64,000 nt of DNA from assembly GCA_900474095.1 (NCBI GenBank), contig UCOA01000002.1, forward strand, positions 1 through 64,000, given 5' to 3'. This document shows positions 17,769 to 27,814 of this stretch, one piece after another. Within the stretch, counting starts at the first letter, position 1; each line of letters starts with the position of its first letter. A program made the position numbers and the translations under genes. The notes under the pieces were generated by a model, which had not been told where the DNA came from, did no database searches, and saw only the letters and a program-made list of their open reading frames with translations. The stretch is from Hyphomicrobiales bacterium (GTDB lineage Bacteria; Pseudomonadota; Alphaproteobacteria; Rhizobiales; Rhizobiaceae).

Positions 17769-18884
17769 ATGGCAGCGATCAACATCACCAATGTTTCGAA
17801 GATCTACGCCGGCGGCGTCGAGGCGGTGAAATCCGTTTCGATCGACATCGCCGATGGCGAGTTCATCGTGCTCGTCGGGCCGTCCGGCTGCGGTAAGTCC
17901 ACGCTTCTGCGCATGGTCGCCGGGCTCGAGGCCATCTCGAAGGGCACGGTCGAAATCGGTGACCGCGTCATCAACGATGTCGAGCCGGCCGAGCGTGACA
18001 TCGCCATGGTCTTCCAGAACTATGCGCTCTATCCGCATATGACCGTCTACAACAATCTCGCCTACGGCCTTAAAAACCGTGGCACGCCCAAGGCCGAGAT
18101 CGACGCGCGCGTGGCGGAAGCCGCCCGCATGCTGGAGATCGAGCAATATCTGACCCGCAAGCCGCGCGCCTTGTCCGGCGGCCAGCGCCAGCGCGTCGCC
18201 ATGGGCCGCGCCATCGTCCGCAAGCCTGCGGCCTTTCTCTTCGACGAGCCGCTCTCCAACCTCGATGCGAAACTGCGCGTCACGATGCGCGGCGAAATCA
18301 AGCAACTGCAGAAGCGCCTTGGGACGACCTCGCTCTACGTTACCCACGACCAGCTCGAAGCGATGACGCTGGCCGACCGGCTGGTGGTACTGAACGGCGG
18401 TCAGATCGAACAGATCGGCCGGCCGCTCGACGTCTATCACAAGCCGGCCTCCACCTTCGTCGCGAGCTTCATCGGATCTCCCGCGATGAACCTTCTGCGC
18501 GCCACACGTGATGGCACGCGGCTCCACTTCGGCTCTCAGGTGCTGGAAACCGGCCGCCTGACCGCCCTGCCCACCGAACTCACCGTCGGCTTCCGCGCCG
18601 AAGACCTGCGTGTCGCCCGGACGAGCGAACAGTCGCTGGCCATGAAGGTCGATTACGTGGAGGAATTGGGCGCCCAGCGGCTCGTCCACGGGAGCGTGGA
18701 CGGCAAGACCTTGACCGCCGCCCTGTCGCCGGAAATCGAACTCGCCGACACCATCGCGCTCACCATCGCCCCGTTGCGCCTGCATTTCTTCGACACCACG
18801 ACCGGCAAGCGCCTGACGCAGGCCCTCGATGGTCTCGGTGGCAGGCGCGAGGTTGCGAGCGCGCTGGAGACGGCTGTCGGATGA
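17769..18884 (+). CDS. ugpC: Glycerol-3-phosphate ABC transporter ATPase UgpC
   Basis: This 371-residue ATP-binding subunit has Walker [10 protein letters not shown] (near residue 37), signature LSGGQRQR (near 136), Walker [12 protein letters not shown] and the switch histidine in VTHDQ. A C-terminal TOBE-type regulatory domain follows, as in MalK and UgpC. It closes the operon. No ugpQ phosphodiesterase gene follows. Confidence 0.94.
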   Translation: MAAINITNVSKIYAGGVEAVKSVSIDIADGEFIVLVGPSGCGKSTLLRMVAGLEAISKGTVEIGDRVINDVEPAERDIAMVFQNYALYPHMTVYNNLAYGLKNRGTPKAEIDARVAEAARMLEIEQYLTRKPRALSGGQRQRVAMGRAIVRKPAAFLFDEPLSNLDAKLRVTMRGEIKQLQKRLGTTSLYVTHDQLEAMTLADRLVVLNGGQIEQIGRPLDVYHKPASTFVASFIGSPAMNLLRATRDGTRLHFGSQVLETGRLTALPTELTVGFRAEDLRVARTSEQSLAMKVDYVEELGAQRLVHGSVDGKTLTAALSPEIELADTIALTIAPLRLHFFDTTTGKRLTQALDGLGGRREVASALETAVG

Positions 18885-19025
18885 GGGTGACGCGGCAAAT
18901 GCTGCAATGGCCGCTTATGGCCCGCAGCAGACGATTTTTTGCTGCTGCCGCAGCGGTGCATGACCTCGGATGACCGGTCTACGGCATGGAACGTTCGGGA
19001 TGTTTGCGCTTCCTGCGCGAGCAGG

Positions 19026-19057
19026 TTATATACTGAACTAGATGGTTCAGTATATAA
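19026..19057. promoter_or_regulatory. ArsR operator: 13-bp inverted repeat enclosing the start codon
   Basis: TTATATACTGAAC (19026-19038) and GTTCAGTATATAA (19045-19057) are perfect complements separated by TAGATG, in which ATG 19042-19044 is the ArsR start codon. A -10-like TATACT lies at 19029-19034 within the left arm, which would place transcription start at about 19041-19042. No Shine-Dalgarno precedes the ATG. Inference: an autoregulatory operator on a leaderless transcript. Confidence 0.7.
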
Positions 19058-19398
19058 GTCCTCCCCTCGATCTCTCGTTTGCGGCGCTGTCCGATGCGAC
19101 CCGCCGCGGGATCATCGATCAGCTTGGGCGAGGGGACGCGTCGATCACCAGTCTCGCGGATAAGTTCCAGATGACGCTGACCGGCATGAAGAAGCACGTC
19201 CAGGTTCTCGAGCAGGCGGGGCTGGTCGTCACGCAGAAGGTCGGACGGGTGAGAACCTGCAAGCTTGGGAAACGTGGCCTCGAGGCGGAGGCCGAGTGGA
19301 TCGACGCGCATCGCAAGCTCTTCGAGGCCCGCTTCGAAGCGTTGGACGAAATCATCAGCGAAATGAAACAGGAGGGAAGCGATGACTCAGCAAGTTAA
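19042..19398 (+). CDS. ArsR-family winged-helix repressor (ArsR/AHSA1 pair)
   Basis: This 118-residue winged-helix regulator has SFAALSDATRRGIIDQL (helix 1) and SITSLADKFQMTLTGMKKHVQVLEQAGLV (recognition helix region). It lacks the cysteine metal-binding motifs of ArsR/SmtB, as is typical for members paired with SRPBCC proteins. It overlaps the AHSA1-type gene by 17 bases, the usual two-gene cassette. Its start codon lies within its own probable operator. Confidence 0.9.
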   Translation: MVQYISPPLDLSFAALSDATRRGIIDQLGRGDASITSLADKFQMTLTGMKKHVQVLEQAGLVVTQKVGRVRTCKLGKRGLEAEAEWIDAHRKLFEARFEALDEIISEMKQEGSDDSAS

Positions 19399-19885
19399 CA
19401 GTGCAGGTGGTGCGAAGAACCGCACGTCAGTCGAGCGCAGAGGCGATCGCGAACTCGTCGTAACGCGGACATTCAATGCGCCGCCGAGCACCGTTTACAG
19501 GGCGTGGAGCCAGCCCGAGCTGTTCCAGCGCTGGTGGGTGCCAAAATCGGTATCCGGCGTTTCGCTCGTGTCGTGCGATATGGACGTCCGTACCGGCGGC
19601 AAATATCGGCTGGAATTCGGCTCCGGCGGTTCGGACACCATGGCCTTCTATGGCAAGTATCTCGAGGTGGTGCCGAACGAGCGCATCGTCTGGACCAACG
19701 ACGAGGGCGAAGAGGGCGCGGTCACGACCGTGACCTTCGAGGACCAAGGCGGGAGGACACTACTGAATTTCCACGAAGTCTATCCGTCCAAGGAGGCGCT
19801 TGAGGAAGCACTACAGGGCTCGGCGGCCGCATTGCCGGAGCAGTTGGAGCAGCTCGACGAACTGCTTTCCAGCATAGGCGAGTAG
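19382..19885 (+). CDS. SRPBCC (AHSA1-like) protein
   Basis: This 167-residue START/Bet v1-fold protein of the AHSA1 (activator of Hsp90 homologue 1-like) group has VTRTFNAPPSTVYRAWSQPELFQRWW, then DVRTGGKYRLEF and NERIVWTN. Such proteins bind hydrophobic ligands; no substrate is known for this one. It is co-transcribed with the ArsR regulator. Confidence 0.9.
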   Translation: MTQQVNSAGGAKNRTSVERRGDRELVVTRTFNAPPSTVYRAWSQPELFQRWWVPKSVSGVSLVSCDMDVRTGGKYRLEFGSGGSDTMAFYGKYLEVVPNERIVWTNDEGEEGAVTTVTFEDQGGRTLLNFHEVYPSKEALEEALQGSAAALPEQLEQLDELLSSIGE

Positions 19886-20071
19886 CGCGGGTCGGGAAAC
19901 TCGCATTGAGGGAACGTCTGCTCTTGGGTTGGTGACCCCACCGGCCTTTCCGGCCAGAGCGAGGGCGTGTATCCGCCAGACATTCGCCGGTAATTCGAAA
20001 AGCACCGAAAGCTACCTTGATCAGGTCAGAGTGTCTTCTCACCAGATTGAAGGCCATGATAAACGGCGCCT

Positions 20072-20581
20072 ATGGGAATTAAGAACTATCTGATCGAAGG
20101 CGGTTCCGGCACTGGAAAAACGTCTGTCGCTATAGAACTGGAGCGGCGGGGGTACCATGTCGTCCATGGTGACCGGGTCTTGGCCTATGTCGGCGACCCC
20201 GAGACAGGCCAGGCACTCGCAAGACCGCCCAAAGGCGCGGACCGCATCGTTTGGGGATACGCGCACTGGATCTGGCCGGTCGACAAGGTCCGGGCTATTG
20301 CTGCCGACACCACCCATCCTGCCACCTTCTTCTGTGGCGGCTCGCGCAATTTCCACAAGTTCCTGGACCTATTCGACAAGGTTTTCGTGCTCGACATCGA
20401 CGTTGAGACGTTGAACCGACGCTTAGATGGGCGGCCGAACGAGCCGGGCTTCGAGCCGGCCGAGCGGGCGCTGGTACTCCGCTACCATCATACCCGGGAA
20501 TATCTTCCCGTCGGTATCAATGTCGACACGGCGGGTACCGTCCCAAGTGTCGTCGACGATATCCTCGCTCAACTCCCCTGA
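20072..20581 (+). CDS. Small P-loop kinase-like ATPase
   Basis: This 169-residue protein has Walker A GGSGTGKTS at residues 10-18 and the layout of a small nucleoside or shikimate-kinase-like P-loop protein (VVHGDRVLAY after helix 1, then the DIDVETLNRRL and RPNEPGFEP lid region). The substrate cannot be inferred. It stands alone between two intergenic stretches. Confidence 0.8.
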   Translation: MGIKNYLIEGGSGTGKTSVAIELERRGYHVVHGDRVLAYVGDPETGQALARPPKGADRIVWGYAHWIWPVDKVRAIAADTTHPATFFCGGSRNFHKFLDLFDKVFVLDIDVETLNRRLDGRPNEPGFEPAERALVLRYHHTREYLPVGINVDTAGTVPSVVDDILAQLP

Positions 20582-20955
20582 AGCCCTGAAAGTATTGTGA
20601 ATGGGATGGGAAGCACTCGATTATTGCGGGAAAGACGCTGGCCGCCTGAACGGCTCACTGGCGGCACATCCGCTAGACCCATAGAGCGATACGGGGCTCG
20701 TATGCTGGAAGGTCAAGTCTTGATAAACCAGCTTGAAGTGTCCCATGCCGTCCTCCTGAGTTCCGCCGGAAAAGCAGTTAGGCCAGCGGTTTGGGAAAAC
20801 AAGAGAATGACCGCACTTGGCGCAGTTGAGACCTTCAAACCGAAGTGAAGAAGCGACCTTGCGGTGGCCGGCCCGTTGCAAATGGCCGTCGCGCGACTAT
20901 TTTGTATGCTTCGCCGCCCGCAGTGGCAGTGGTAGAGAAAAGCCGGGAGCAAGTC
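20582..20955. other. Gap with a possible zinc-binding protein remnant
   Basis: No gene here is convincing. On the minus strand, 20621-20881 encodes LNCAKCGHSLVFPNR followed by GGTQEDGMGHFKLVYQ, which looks like half of a small CxxC zinc-ribbon protein; the second Cys pair is missing and the only start is TTG. An overlapping plus-strand frame (20597-20848) is equally open, with no family signature. Confidence 0.25.
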
Positions 20956-21222
20956 ATGTGCCGAAACATTAAGCCCCTGTTCAATTTTGATCCGCCAGCG
21001 ACGAACGAGGAGATTCATGATGCCGCGCTTCAGTTCGTGCGCAAGGTGAGCGGAACAACCAAACCATCGAAACGCAATGAGGCTGCGTTCGAGCGTGCGG
21101 TCGACTCGGTCGCTGCTTGCGCCCGCGAGCTGCTTGATTCGCTGGAGACGTCTCAACCCCCTCGCGATCGCGAGGAAGTAGCCGCAAAGGCGCGGGCGAG
21201 AACAGCGGTCCGGTTCGCGTAA
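20956..21222 (+). CDS. DUF2277 family protein
   Basis: This 88-residue protein begins MCRNIKPLFNFDPPATNEE and contains ALQFVRKVSG, matching the small DUF2277 family found across proteobacteria and actinobacteria. Function unknown. GGGAG lies seven bases before the ATG and fixes the start; the frame continues upstream without a signal. Confidence 0.88.
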   Translation: MCRNIKPLFNFDPPATNEEIHDAALQFVRKVSGTTKPSKRNEAAFERAVDSVAACARELLDSLETSQPPRDREEVAAKARARTAVRFA

Positions 21223-21947
21223 GTAAGGGAGTCCTGTCACGGCCGCCGGCTCACCGATGGGGCAGGAAACGCACGAGAGTGTTTGATCTCGATGGGATGC
21301 CCGCTTTTGGCGCGAAGCCCGCCGACTGAACCACCTCGAAACGGCTGATGGCATTCGCTTCAAAAAACCCCATTTTCATCCCCGTCCATCCCCGCCCTCT
21401 TCCCCCGTGCCATACTCTTCCTGTCCCCCATCGGATACACCGGTTTGCGTTGCCGGCGAGGCGGGGCCGGTGCCCGGACGGTTTGGCGAAACGCGCGCGA
21501 AATCCCCGGGGCTGCGTGAAAGGCGGTTCTCCTCCGGTTCGCAAATGAACCGGGCGTGCCGGGTGGCCACGCCGTCTCTGGACGGTCTAGGGCATGCCCC
21601 ACCTATTGAAAGGCCTGGCGGATAAGAGGCCGGGCCGGGGCATTGGAGGCTTCTCCTCACAAGGGAGAAGCGCAGAAGGACCTGAGAAGCGCGGCAAAAG
21701 ACACTGAAACGGGGCACATCGCGTGTCATTTATCTATTCTATCTGAGGCACCCGATATGCCCCGGCCGATCCCGCCGACGTTTGTCGCCGGCGAACCTGC
21801 AGATGTTTCAAGCCACGGGCGAAAAAGCCGCCGCGTGAACGGGAAGGCCTGTTCGATGGAGACCACGGTAGAAATCTGTCTGGCTTCCCGGATGCCATTT
21901 GATATAGACAGGCTCTCAACGATGCCACGATCAACAGGGAATGTCTC
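21223..21947. other. 725-base gene-free leader region before gshB
   Basis: No coding frame here looks real. The region holds a strongly pyrimidine-biased run (about 21365-21430), a hairpin GCTTCTCC/GGAGAAGC (21649-21671), and two segments that can pair with the same G-rich stretch. ATGCCCC (21594-21600) and ATGCCCCGGCC (21757-21767) both complement GGCCGGGGCAT (21633-21643). This is the largest non-coding stretch apart from the dnaA leader. A structured RNA is possible; I do not recognise one. Confidence 0.4.
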
Positions 21948-22895
21948 ATGGCGAAACTCGTAAATGTCGCGATCCAGATGGATCATGTCTCGGGCATCAA
22001 TATCGCTGGCGACAGCACTTTCGCCATGAGCCTTGAGGCGCAGGCGCGCGGCTACAAGCTCTTCCACTATACACCCAACCAGCTTTCGCTGCGCGACGGC
22101 AAGGTCATCGCCACCGTGCAGCCGATGACGCTGCGCGACGTCAAGGGCGACCACTACACGCTGGGTGACGCCGAGCGCATCGACCTGTCGACCATGGACG
22201 TAGTGCTTCTGCGCCAGGATCCGCCCTTCGACATGGCCTACATCACCTCGACGCACCTGCTCGAGCGGGTCCATCCTAAGACCTTGGTCGTCAACGATCC
22301 CGCCTGGGTGCGCAACTCGCCGGAAAAGATCTTCGTCACCGAATTTCCCGACCTGATGCCGAAGACGCTGATCACCCGCGACCCTGCGGAAATCGCCAGT
22401 TTCCGCGCCGAGATGGGCGATATCATCCTGAAACCGCTTTACGGCAATGGCGGCGCCGGCGTCTTTCATTCGACCAGGGACGACCGCAACCTCTCGTCGC
22501 TTCTGGAAATGTTCGGCCAGATGTTCCGCGAGCCGTTCATCGCCCAGGAATATCTGCCGGCCGTGCGCAAGGGCGACAAGCGCATCATCCTCGTCGACGG
22601 CGAGCCGGTCGGCGCGATCAACCGCGTTCCGGCCGAACACGACGCACGCTCCAACATGCATGCCGGCGGCAAGCCGGAGGCGACCGAACTGACCAAGCGG
22701 GAAAAGGAAATCTGCGCCCGCATCGGGCCCGCTCTGCGCGAGCGCGGCTTCCTGCTCGTCGGCATCGATGTGATCGGCGACGTCATGACCGAGATCAACG
22801 TCACATCACCGACCGGCATCCGTGAAGTGAAGAAATTCGGCGGCGCTGATATCGCCGCCCTGCTTTGGGAGGCGATCGAACGTAAGCGCGCCTGA
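21948..22895 (+). CDS. gshB: Glutathione synthase GshB
   Basis: GshB joins gamma-glutamylcysteine and glycine with ATP to make glutathione. This 315-residue ATP-grasp enzyme has the N-terminal [20 protein letters not shown], the ATP-grasp loop [10 protein letters not shown] and the metal-binding end [19 protein letters not shown] precedes the ATG. gshA is not in the window. Confidence 0.96.
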   Translation: MAKLVNVAIQMDHVSGINIAGDSTFAMSLEAQARGYKLFHYTPNQLSLRDGKVIATVQPMTLRDVKGDHYTLGDAERIDLSTMDVVLLRQDPPFDMAYITSTHLLERVHPKTLVVNDPAWVRNSPEKIFVTEFPDLMPKTLITRDPAEIASFRAEMGDIILKPLYGNGGAGVFHSTRDDRNLSSLLEMFGQMFREPFIAQEYLPAVRKGDKRIILVDGEPVGAINRVPAEHDARSNMHAGGKPEATELTKREKEICARIGPALRERGFLLVGIDVIGDVMTEINVTSPTGIREVKKFGGADIAALLWEAIERKRA

Positions 22896-23142
22896 TGCAA
22901 CAGCCGAGGCGTTCACCTGCCCGGCTGCACATGGCTACAACCCGATTTCAGCCCATGGATGTTCACGGTTGTTCCGCTTCGTTCGCAAAATACAACCTGT
23001 TACAACCTAGGCGATTATCGTCTTCGAAGATGTTCGATAATTGTTCTTGTTTTATTCCGTTATTCGTGCAAGATTTTCCATTGCAACCGGTGAAGGTTGT
23101 GGTGGCAGGGATTGAGCCTGCCTCGCGGCAAGAGGGGCAATC

Positions 23143-24675
23143 ATGGTCGCGCGTGTCAGTACGGTTGCATTTCAGGGCATAGAAGGCGTGCCGGTCGACG
23201 TCCAGGTGATGGTGGCGCCCGGAAAAGTTGGCATGCAGATCGTCGGGCTCCCGGACAAGGCCGTGGCGGAAAGCCGGGAACGCGTCCAGGCGGCGCTGCA
23301 TGCCTCTGGGCTGTCGCTGCCCGCCAAGAAAGTCACCGTCAACCTCGCTCCGGCCGACCTGCCAAAGGAAGGCAGCCACTTCGATCTTCCCATCGCGCTC
23401 GGGCTGATGGCGGCGCTTGGCGCCATTCCCGCGGACGCGCTGGGCGGCTACGTCGTCATCGGTGAACTTAATCTCGACGGCACGATCGCTGCCGTCGCCG
23501 GCGCGCTCCCCGCCGCGATCGGCGCCAACGGTCAAGGCAAGGGGCTGATCTGCCCGTCCGACAGCGGTGCGGAAGCGGCCTGGGCCGGCAGCGAAATCGA
23601 TATCCTGGCGCCGCGCAGCCTGATCGCGCTCGCCAATCATTTTCGTGGAACCCAGGTTCTCTCCCGCCCGGAGCCGGCGGTGCGCGCAAGTGCTGCCAAC
23701 ATGCCGGATCTCGCCGACATCAAAGGCCAGGAAAGCGCCAAGCGGGCGCTGGAGGTGGCCGCGGCCGGGAACCACAATCTCCTCATGGTCGGTCCTCCCG
23801 GCTCGGGGAAGTCGATGCTTGCCGCCCGCCTGCCCTCGATCCTGCCGCCGCTCTCTCCCGCCGAACTGCTCGAAGTCTCGATGATCCACTCGATCGCCGG
23901 GCAACTGCCGGGCGGCAAGCTGTCAGACCGCCGGCCGTTCCGCACACCGCACCATTCGGCGACGATGGCCGCAATGATCGGCGGCGGATTGCGCGCCAGA
24001 CCGGGCGAAGCCTCACTTGCGCATAACGGTGTGCTCTTTCTTGATGAGTTTCCGGAGTTTACCCCGCAGGTGCTCGATGCGCTGCGCCAGCCGCTCGAAA
24101 CATCGGAATGCATCATCGCCCGGGCCAATCACCGCGTCAGCTATCCCGCCGCCATCCAGCTGGTCGCCGCCATGAACCCATGCCGCTGCGGCATGGCGGG
24201 TGAACCGGGGCATACCTGTGCCCGCGGCCCGCGTTGCCTTTCCGATTATCAGGGACGCATTTCCGGCCCGTTGATGGACCGGATCGATATTCGTATCGAT
24301 GTCCCCTCCGTCTCCGCCGCCGACCTCATCCGCCCGGCACCGGCCGAGCCGAGCGCCGTCGTCGCAAGGCGCGTCGCCCGCGCCCGCGAAATCCAGGCGG
24401 ATCGCTTCATCGCCTTCAGCATGCCAGAAATCCTTTCGAACGCGCGCTGCTCGACGGCAATGATCGAGAAGATGGCTGAGCCGGATGCCGGCGGCCTGCA
24501 ATTGTTGCGTGACGCTGCGGAAAAGATGAAGTTTTCGGCGCGCGGCTATCACCGCGTCCTGAAAGTCGCCCGCACGCTGGCTGATCTCGACGAAAAGCTG
24601 ACGGTCGGGCGTATCCACCTGGCCGAGGCGATTTCCTACCGCATTGCCGGGGAACGGTTGACCGCCGCGGCATGA
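23143..24675 (+). CDS. comM: YifB/ComM-family Mg chelatase-like AAA+ ATPase
   Basis: This 510-residue protein has an N-terminal Lon-protease-like domain and an AAA+ core with Walker A GPPGSGKSM (near residue 222) and Walker B LFLDEFPEF. The MNPCRCGMAGEPGHTC zinc-type Cys segment and the C-terminal Mg-chelatase domain follow. ComM is a hexameric helicase that helps branch migration during natural transformation in Vibrio and Haemophilus. Here competence is not shown, and a recombination role is inferred. Confidence 0.92.
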   Translation: MVARVSTVAFQGIEGVPVDVQVMVAPGKVGMQIVGLPDKAVAESRERVQAALHASGLSLPAKKVTVNLAPADLPKEGSHFDLPIALGLMAALGAIPADALGGYVVIGELNLDGTIAAVAGALPAAIGANGQGKGLICPSDSGAEAAWAGSEIDILAPRSLIALANHFRGTQVLSRPEPAVRASAANMPDLADIKGQESAKRALEVAAAGNHNLLMVGPPGSGKSMLAARLPSILPPLSPAELLEVSMIHSIAGQLPGGKLSDRRPFRTPHHSATMAAMIGGGLRARPGEASLAHNGVLFLDEFPEFTPQVLDALRQPLETSECIIARANHRVSYPAAIQLVAAMNPCRCGMAGEPGHTCARGPRCLSDYQGRISGPLMDRIDIRIDVPSVSAADLIRPAPAEPSAVVARRVARAREIQADRFIAFSMPEILSNARCSTAMIEKMAEPDAGGLQLLRDAAEKMKFSARGYHRVLKVARTLADLDEKLTVGRIHLAEAISYRIAGERLTAAA

Positions 24676-24680
24676 ACCGC

Positions 24681-24724
24681 CTACAGCGCCGCGCGTCAAA
24701 CCTGACGCGCAAAGGACGCTGTAG
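24681..24724. repeat. Rhizobial nested palindromic element after comM
   Basis: Outer arms CTACAGCG (24681-24688) and CGCTGTAG (24717-24724) enclose inner arms GCGCGTCA (24691-24698) and TGACGCGC (24703-24710). From memory, elements of this form recur between genes in Rhizobium genomes. It begins five bases after the comM stop and may serve as its transcription end. Confidence 0.75.
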
Positions 24725-24805
24725 CACTTTGAAACTGCTGCCTAATTTTATACTTAATCGATTCCTATTTAAGGAATTATGCAGTAGGCAGACGCTGGCG
24801 AGGCC

Positions 24806-25197
24806 TTATCCGGCTGTATTGAATACAGCTTCGATCCGGTGACCGTCGGGGTCGATGACGAAGGCGGCATAGTAATTTGGCCCATAGTCGGGTCGCAGCC
24901 CAGCGCCGCCGTTGTCTATGCCACCATGCGCGAGCGCCGCGCGATGGAATGCGGCAACAGCCAAACGATCGGGCGCAGCGAAGGCGAGGTGAAAGCCGGG
25001 GCGACGTGAACTGTCGGAGAGGGATTTCAGCGCGAGCTTGTCGTCGCCACCGGGCAGTCCATAGCCCACAGCCTGATCGGATTCACCCGGGTCCAGATCG
25101 TCCCACACGCGGACATAGCCAAGCGGTCCGAGTGCAGCGTCATAAACGCCACTGCGCGACCGATGTCGGCAACGCCGAACGAAACGTGATGAAGCAT
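24806..25197 (-). pseudogene. VOC-family (glyoxalase-like) gene with one-base frameshift
   Basis: ATG at 25197 starts MLHHVSFGVADIGRAVAF, a perfect VOC-domain N-terminus. The frame then breaks at a run of three A (25144-25146 on the plus strand). One extra T on the coding strand would restore FYDAALGPLGYV and the remainder to 24806, ending GHRIEAVFNTAG with its metal-ligand Glu. The rest is intact, so this is either a recent mutation or a sequencing error in a short homopolymer. VOC proteins of this small type are dioxygenases, glyoxalases or fosfomycin-type enzymes. Confidence 0.8.
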
Positions 25198-25274
25198 GTC
25201 GCACTCCTCGTTAGAGCGGCGGGCAGAACTGCCGCCCGTCGCTTTGGCCGTCATACAAGCAAAACCCCGCGGGA

Positions 25275-26243
<969 letters not shown>

Positions 26244-26271
26244 GGTGTTCTCCCTTTTGCCAAGTTGTGAG

Positions 26272-26330
26272 GGACAATAGGATCAAACCAACCCGCTTGC
26301 CAGAGGTCTATTGTCCAACCGTTTGATCCT
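26272..26330 (-). promoter_or_regulatory. Pseudoknot-like element in the cysK leader
   Basis: On the minus (cysK sense) strand the order is AGGATCAAAC (26330-26321), GGTT, GGACAATAG (26316-26308), a 19-base loop, GTTTGATCCT (26288-26279), then CTATTGTCC (26280-26272). The first pairs with the third (10 bp) and the second with the fourth (9 bp), both perfectly, so the stems interleave as in an H-type pseudoknot. The two 3' strands share two bases. It ends 29 bases before the ATG. It could be a riboswitch-like leader or overlapping DNA operators. Confidence 0.55.
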
Positions 26331-26376
26331 CATTGGAAAAAACTGTTGCGTAACCGCCGGTTGCCGAATGATTATT

Positions 26377-26994
26377 TCAGGCCGCTCGCGTCGCGATGTA
26401 GGCGGCGGTGGTGCCGAGAATACCGGCAGCCATCCGGTTCAGCGATTTCAGCGCACGAGGTTGTTTGAGAAGCAGCCTGGCGCGCGAGGCGAGCAGGATA
26501 TAGGGGATCAGAACCGCCATCAGGACGAGGAAGGTCGAGCCGGCAAGGATGGCATATTCGTTGAGGCCGATCGCATGCAGATCGATCAGCGTCGGCACGA
26601 GGGCCACATAGAACAGCATGGTCTTCGGGTTGCCGAGCGTGACCAGCAGTCCGGACAGGAAGGACAGGCCCATGCTCGCGCTTTTCTTCGCCTGGATATC
26701 CTGCGGCAAAAACCCGGCGGTCCAGAGCTTGTAGGCGATATAGGCGAGATAGAGGGCGCCGAGGATCTTGATGACCAGGAAAGCCGTGGTGAAGGTTTGC
26801 GCCACGAAGGCAAGGCCGAGGATGACGGCCGTCAGATAAATGAGGTCGCCGAGCACGAGGCCGAGCCCCATGTAGAATGTGTCGCGAAACCCTGAACCAA
26901 GCGCACGCGCGACGATCGCCGTCATGCCCGGACCGGGAATCGCCGCCGCGATGAAGAGGGCAGTGCAATAGGCGAAAAGGGTGGCGAGGCTCAT
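26377..26994 (-). CDS. LysE-family amino-acid exporter
   Basis: This 205-residue inner-membrane protein has six hydrophobic segments and the LysE/RhtB N-terminal motif IPGPGMTAIVARALGSG near residue 20. Such proteins export amino acids, often homoserine, threonine or lysine; the substrate is unknown here. The start at 26994 has GGAG five bases upstream. It lies upstream of cysK on the same strand and is divergent from another LysE gene. Confidence 0.88.
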   Translation of the reverse strand: MSLATLFAYCTALFIAAAIPGPGMTAIVARALGSGFRDTFYMGLGLVLGDLIYLTAVILGLAFVAQTFTTAFLVIKILGALYLAYIAYKLWTAGFLPQDIQAKKSASMGLSFLSGLLVTLGNPKTMLFYVALVPTLIDLHAIGLNEYAILAGSTFLVLMAVLIPYILLASRARLLLKQPRALKSLNRMAAGILGTTAAYIATRAA

Positions 26995-27141
26995 TGTCGC
27001 TCCGGAATTTGCGAGCGCGAACATTTAGCTGTTTTTCTTGAACCGGGCAATGTGGCTGCATTGATCGAAGCGGCTGTTCCGGCTAATGCATTGCTGCGGC
27101 ACAAACCTTTGCCTTACACCGCCCGAAAATGGAGGCCGTTC

Positions 27142-27774
27142 ATGCCTGGAACCGCAAGCCTGGCCGCGTTTGCCCTTGTCGCACTTGGCATGGTGCTGAC
27201 GCCCGGTCCGAACATGATCTATCTGATCTCCCGCTCGCTCTGTCAGGGGCCGGTAGCGGGATTGGTCTCGCTCACCGGCGTCGGCCTCGGCTTTCTGGTG
27301 TATATGCTCTCAGCCGCCTTCGGCATCACCGCGCTGTTGCTGGCGGTACCCTATGCGTATGATGCTCTGCGGTTTGCCGGCGCGCTTTATCTCCTCTATC
27401 TCGCATGGCAGGCACTGCGTCCCCGCGGGCGCTCGGCTTTTGAAGTTCGCAACCTGCCGGCAGACAGTCCGCGCCGCCTGTTTCTCATGGGCTTTGCCAC
27501 AAGCCTGTTGAACCCGAAGATCGCCGTTCTCTACCTGTCGCTGTTGCCGCAGTTCATCGATCCGGCCCTGGGGCAGGTCTTTTCCCAGTCCGTCGTTCTC
27601 GGGACGATCCAGATTTTCACCAGCCTCTCCGTCAATGCGCTGATCGTCCTGACGGCAAGCTCCATCGCCACCTTCTTCGCCGGCCGACCGGCCTGGCTTT
27701 CCCTGCAGCGCTGGCTGATGGGCGGCGTGCTCGGCGCGCTTGCCCTTCGCATGGCGATGGAAAGCCGCCGCTGA
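27142..27774 (+). CDS. LysE-family amino-acid exporter
   Basis: This 210-residue LysE/RhtB-type exporter has six hydrophobic segments and the N-terminal motif TPGPNMIYLISRSL near residues 20-33, plus FATSLLNPKIAVLYL in the middle, both typical. GGAGG lies six bases before the ATG at 27142. It is divergent from the neighbouring LysE gene, from which it differs clearly in sequence, so it is not a recent duplicate. Confidence 0.88.
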   Translation: MPGTASLAAFALVALGMVLTPGPNMIYLISRSLCQGPVAGLVSLTGVGLGFLVYMLSAAFGITALLLAVPYAYDALRFAGALYLLYLAWQALRPRGRSAFEVRNLPADSPRRLFLMGFATSLLNPKIAVLYLSLLPQFIDPALGQVFSQSVVLGTIQIFTSLSVNALIVLTASSIATFFAGRPAWLSLQRWLMGGVLGALALRMAMESRR

Positions 27775-27814
27775 GACGGTTTTTCTTTCCTCCCAACCAA
27801 GACTTGAGCATGCC

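Noticed and set aside
21407-21625. 72-codon frame in the gshB leader region
   Set aside because: Low-complexity composition, no ribosome binding site and no recognisable fold.
26272-26330. SAM-II riboswitch as the identity of the cysK leader pseudoknot
   Set aside because: The topology is similar, but I do not see the conserved SAM-II loop sequences, so I keep it as an unknown element.
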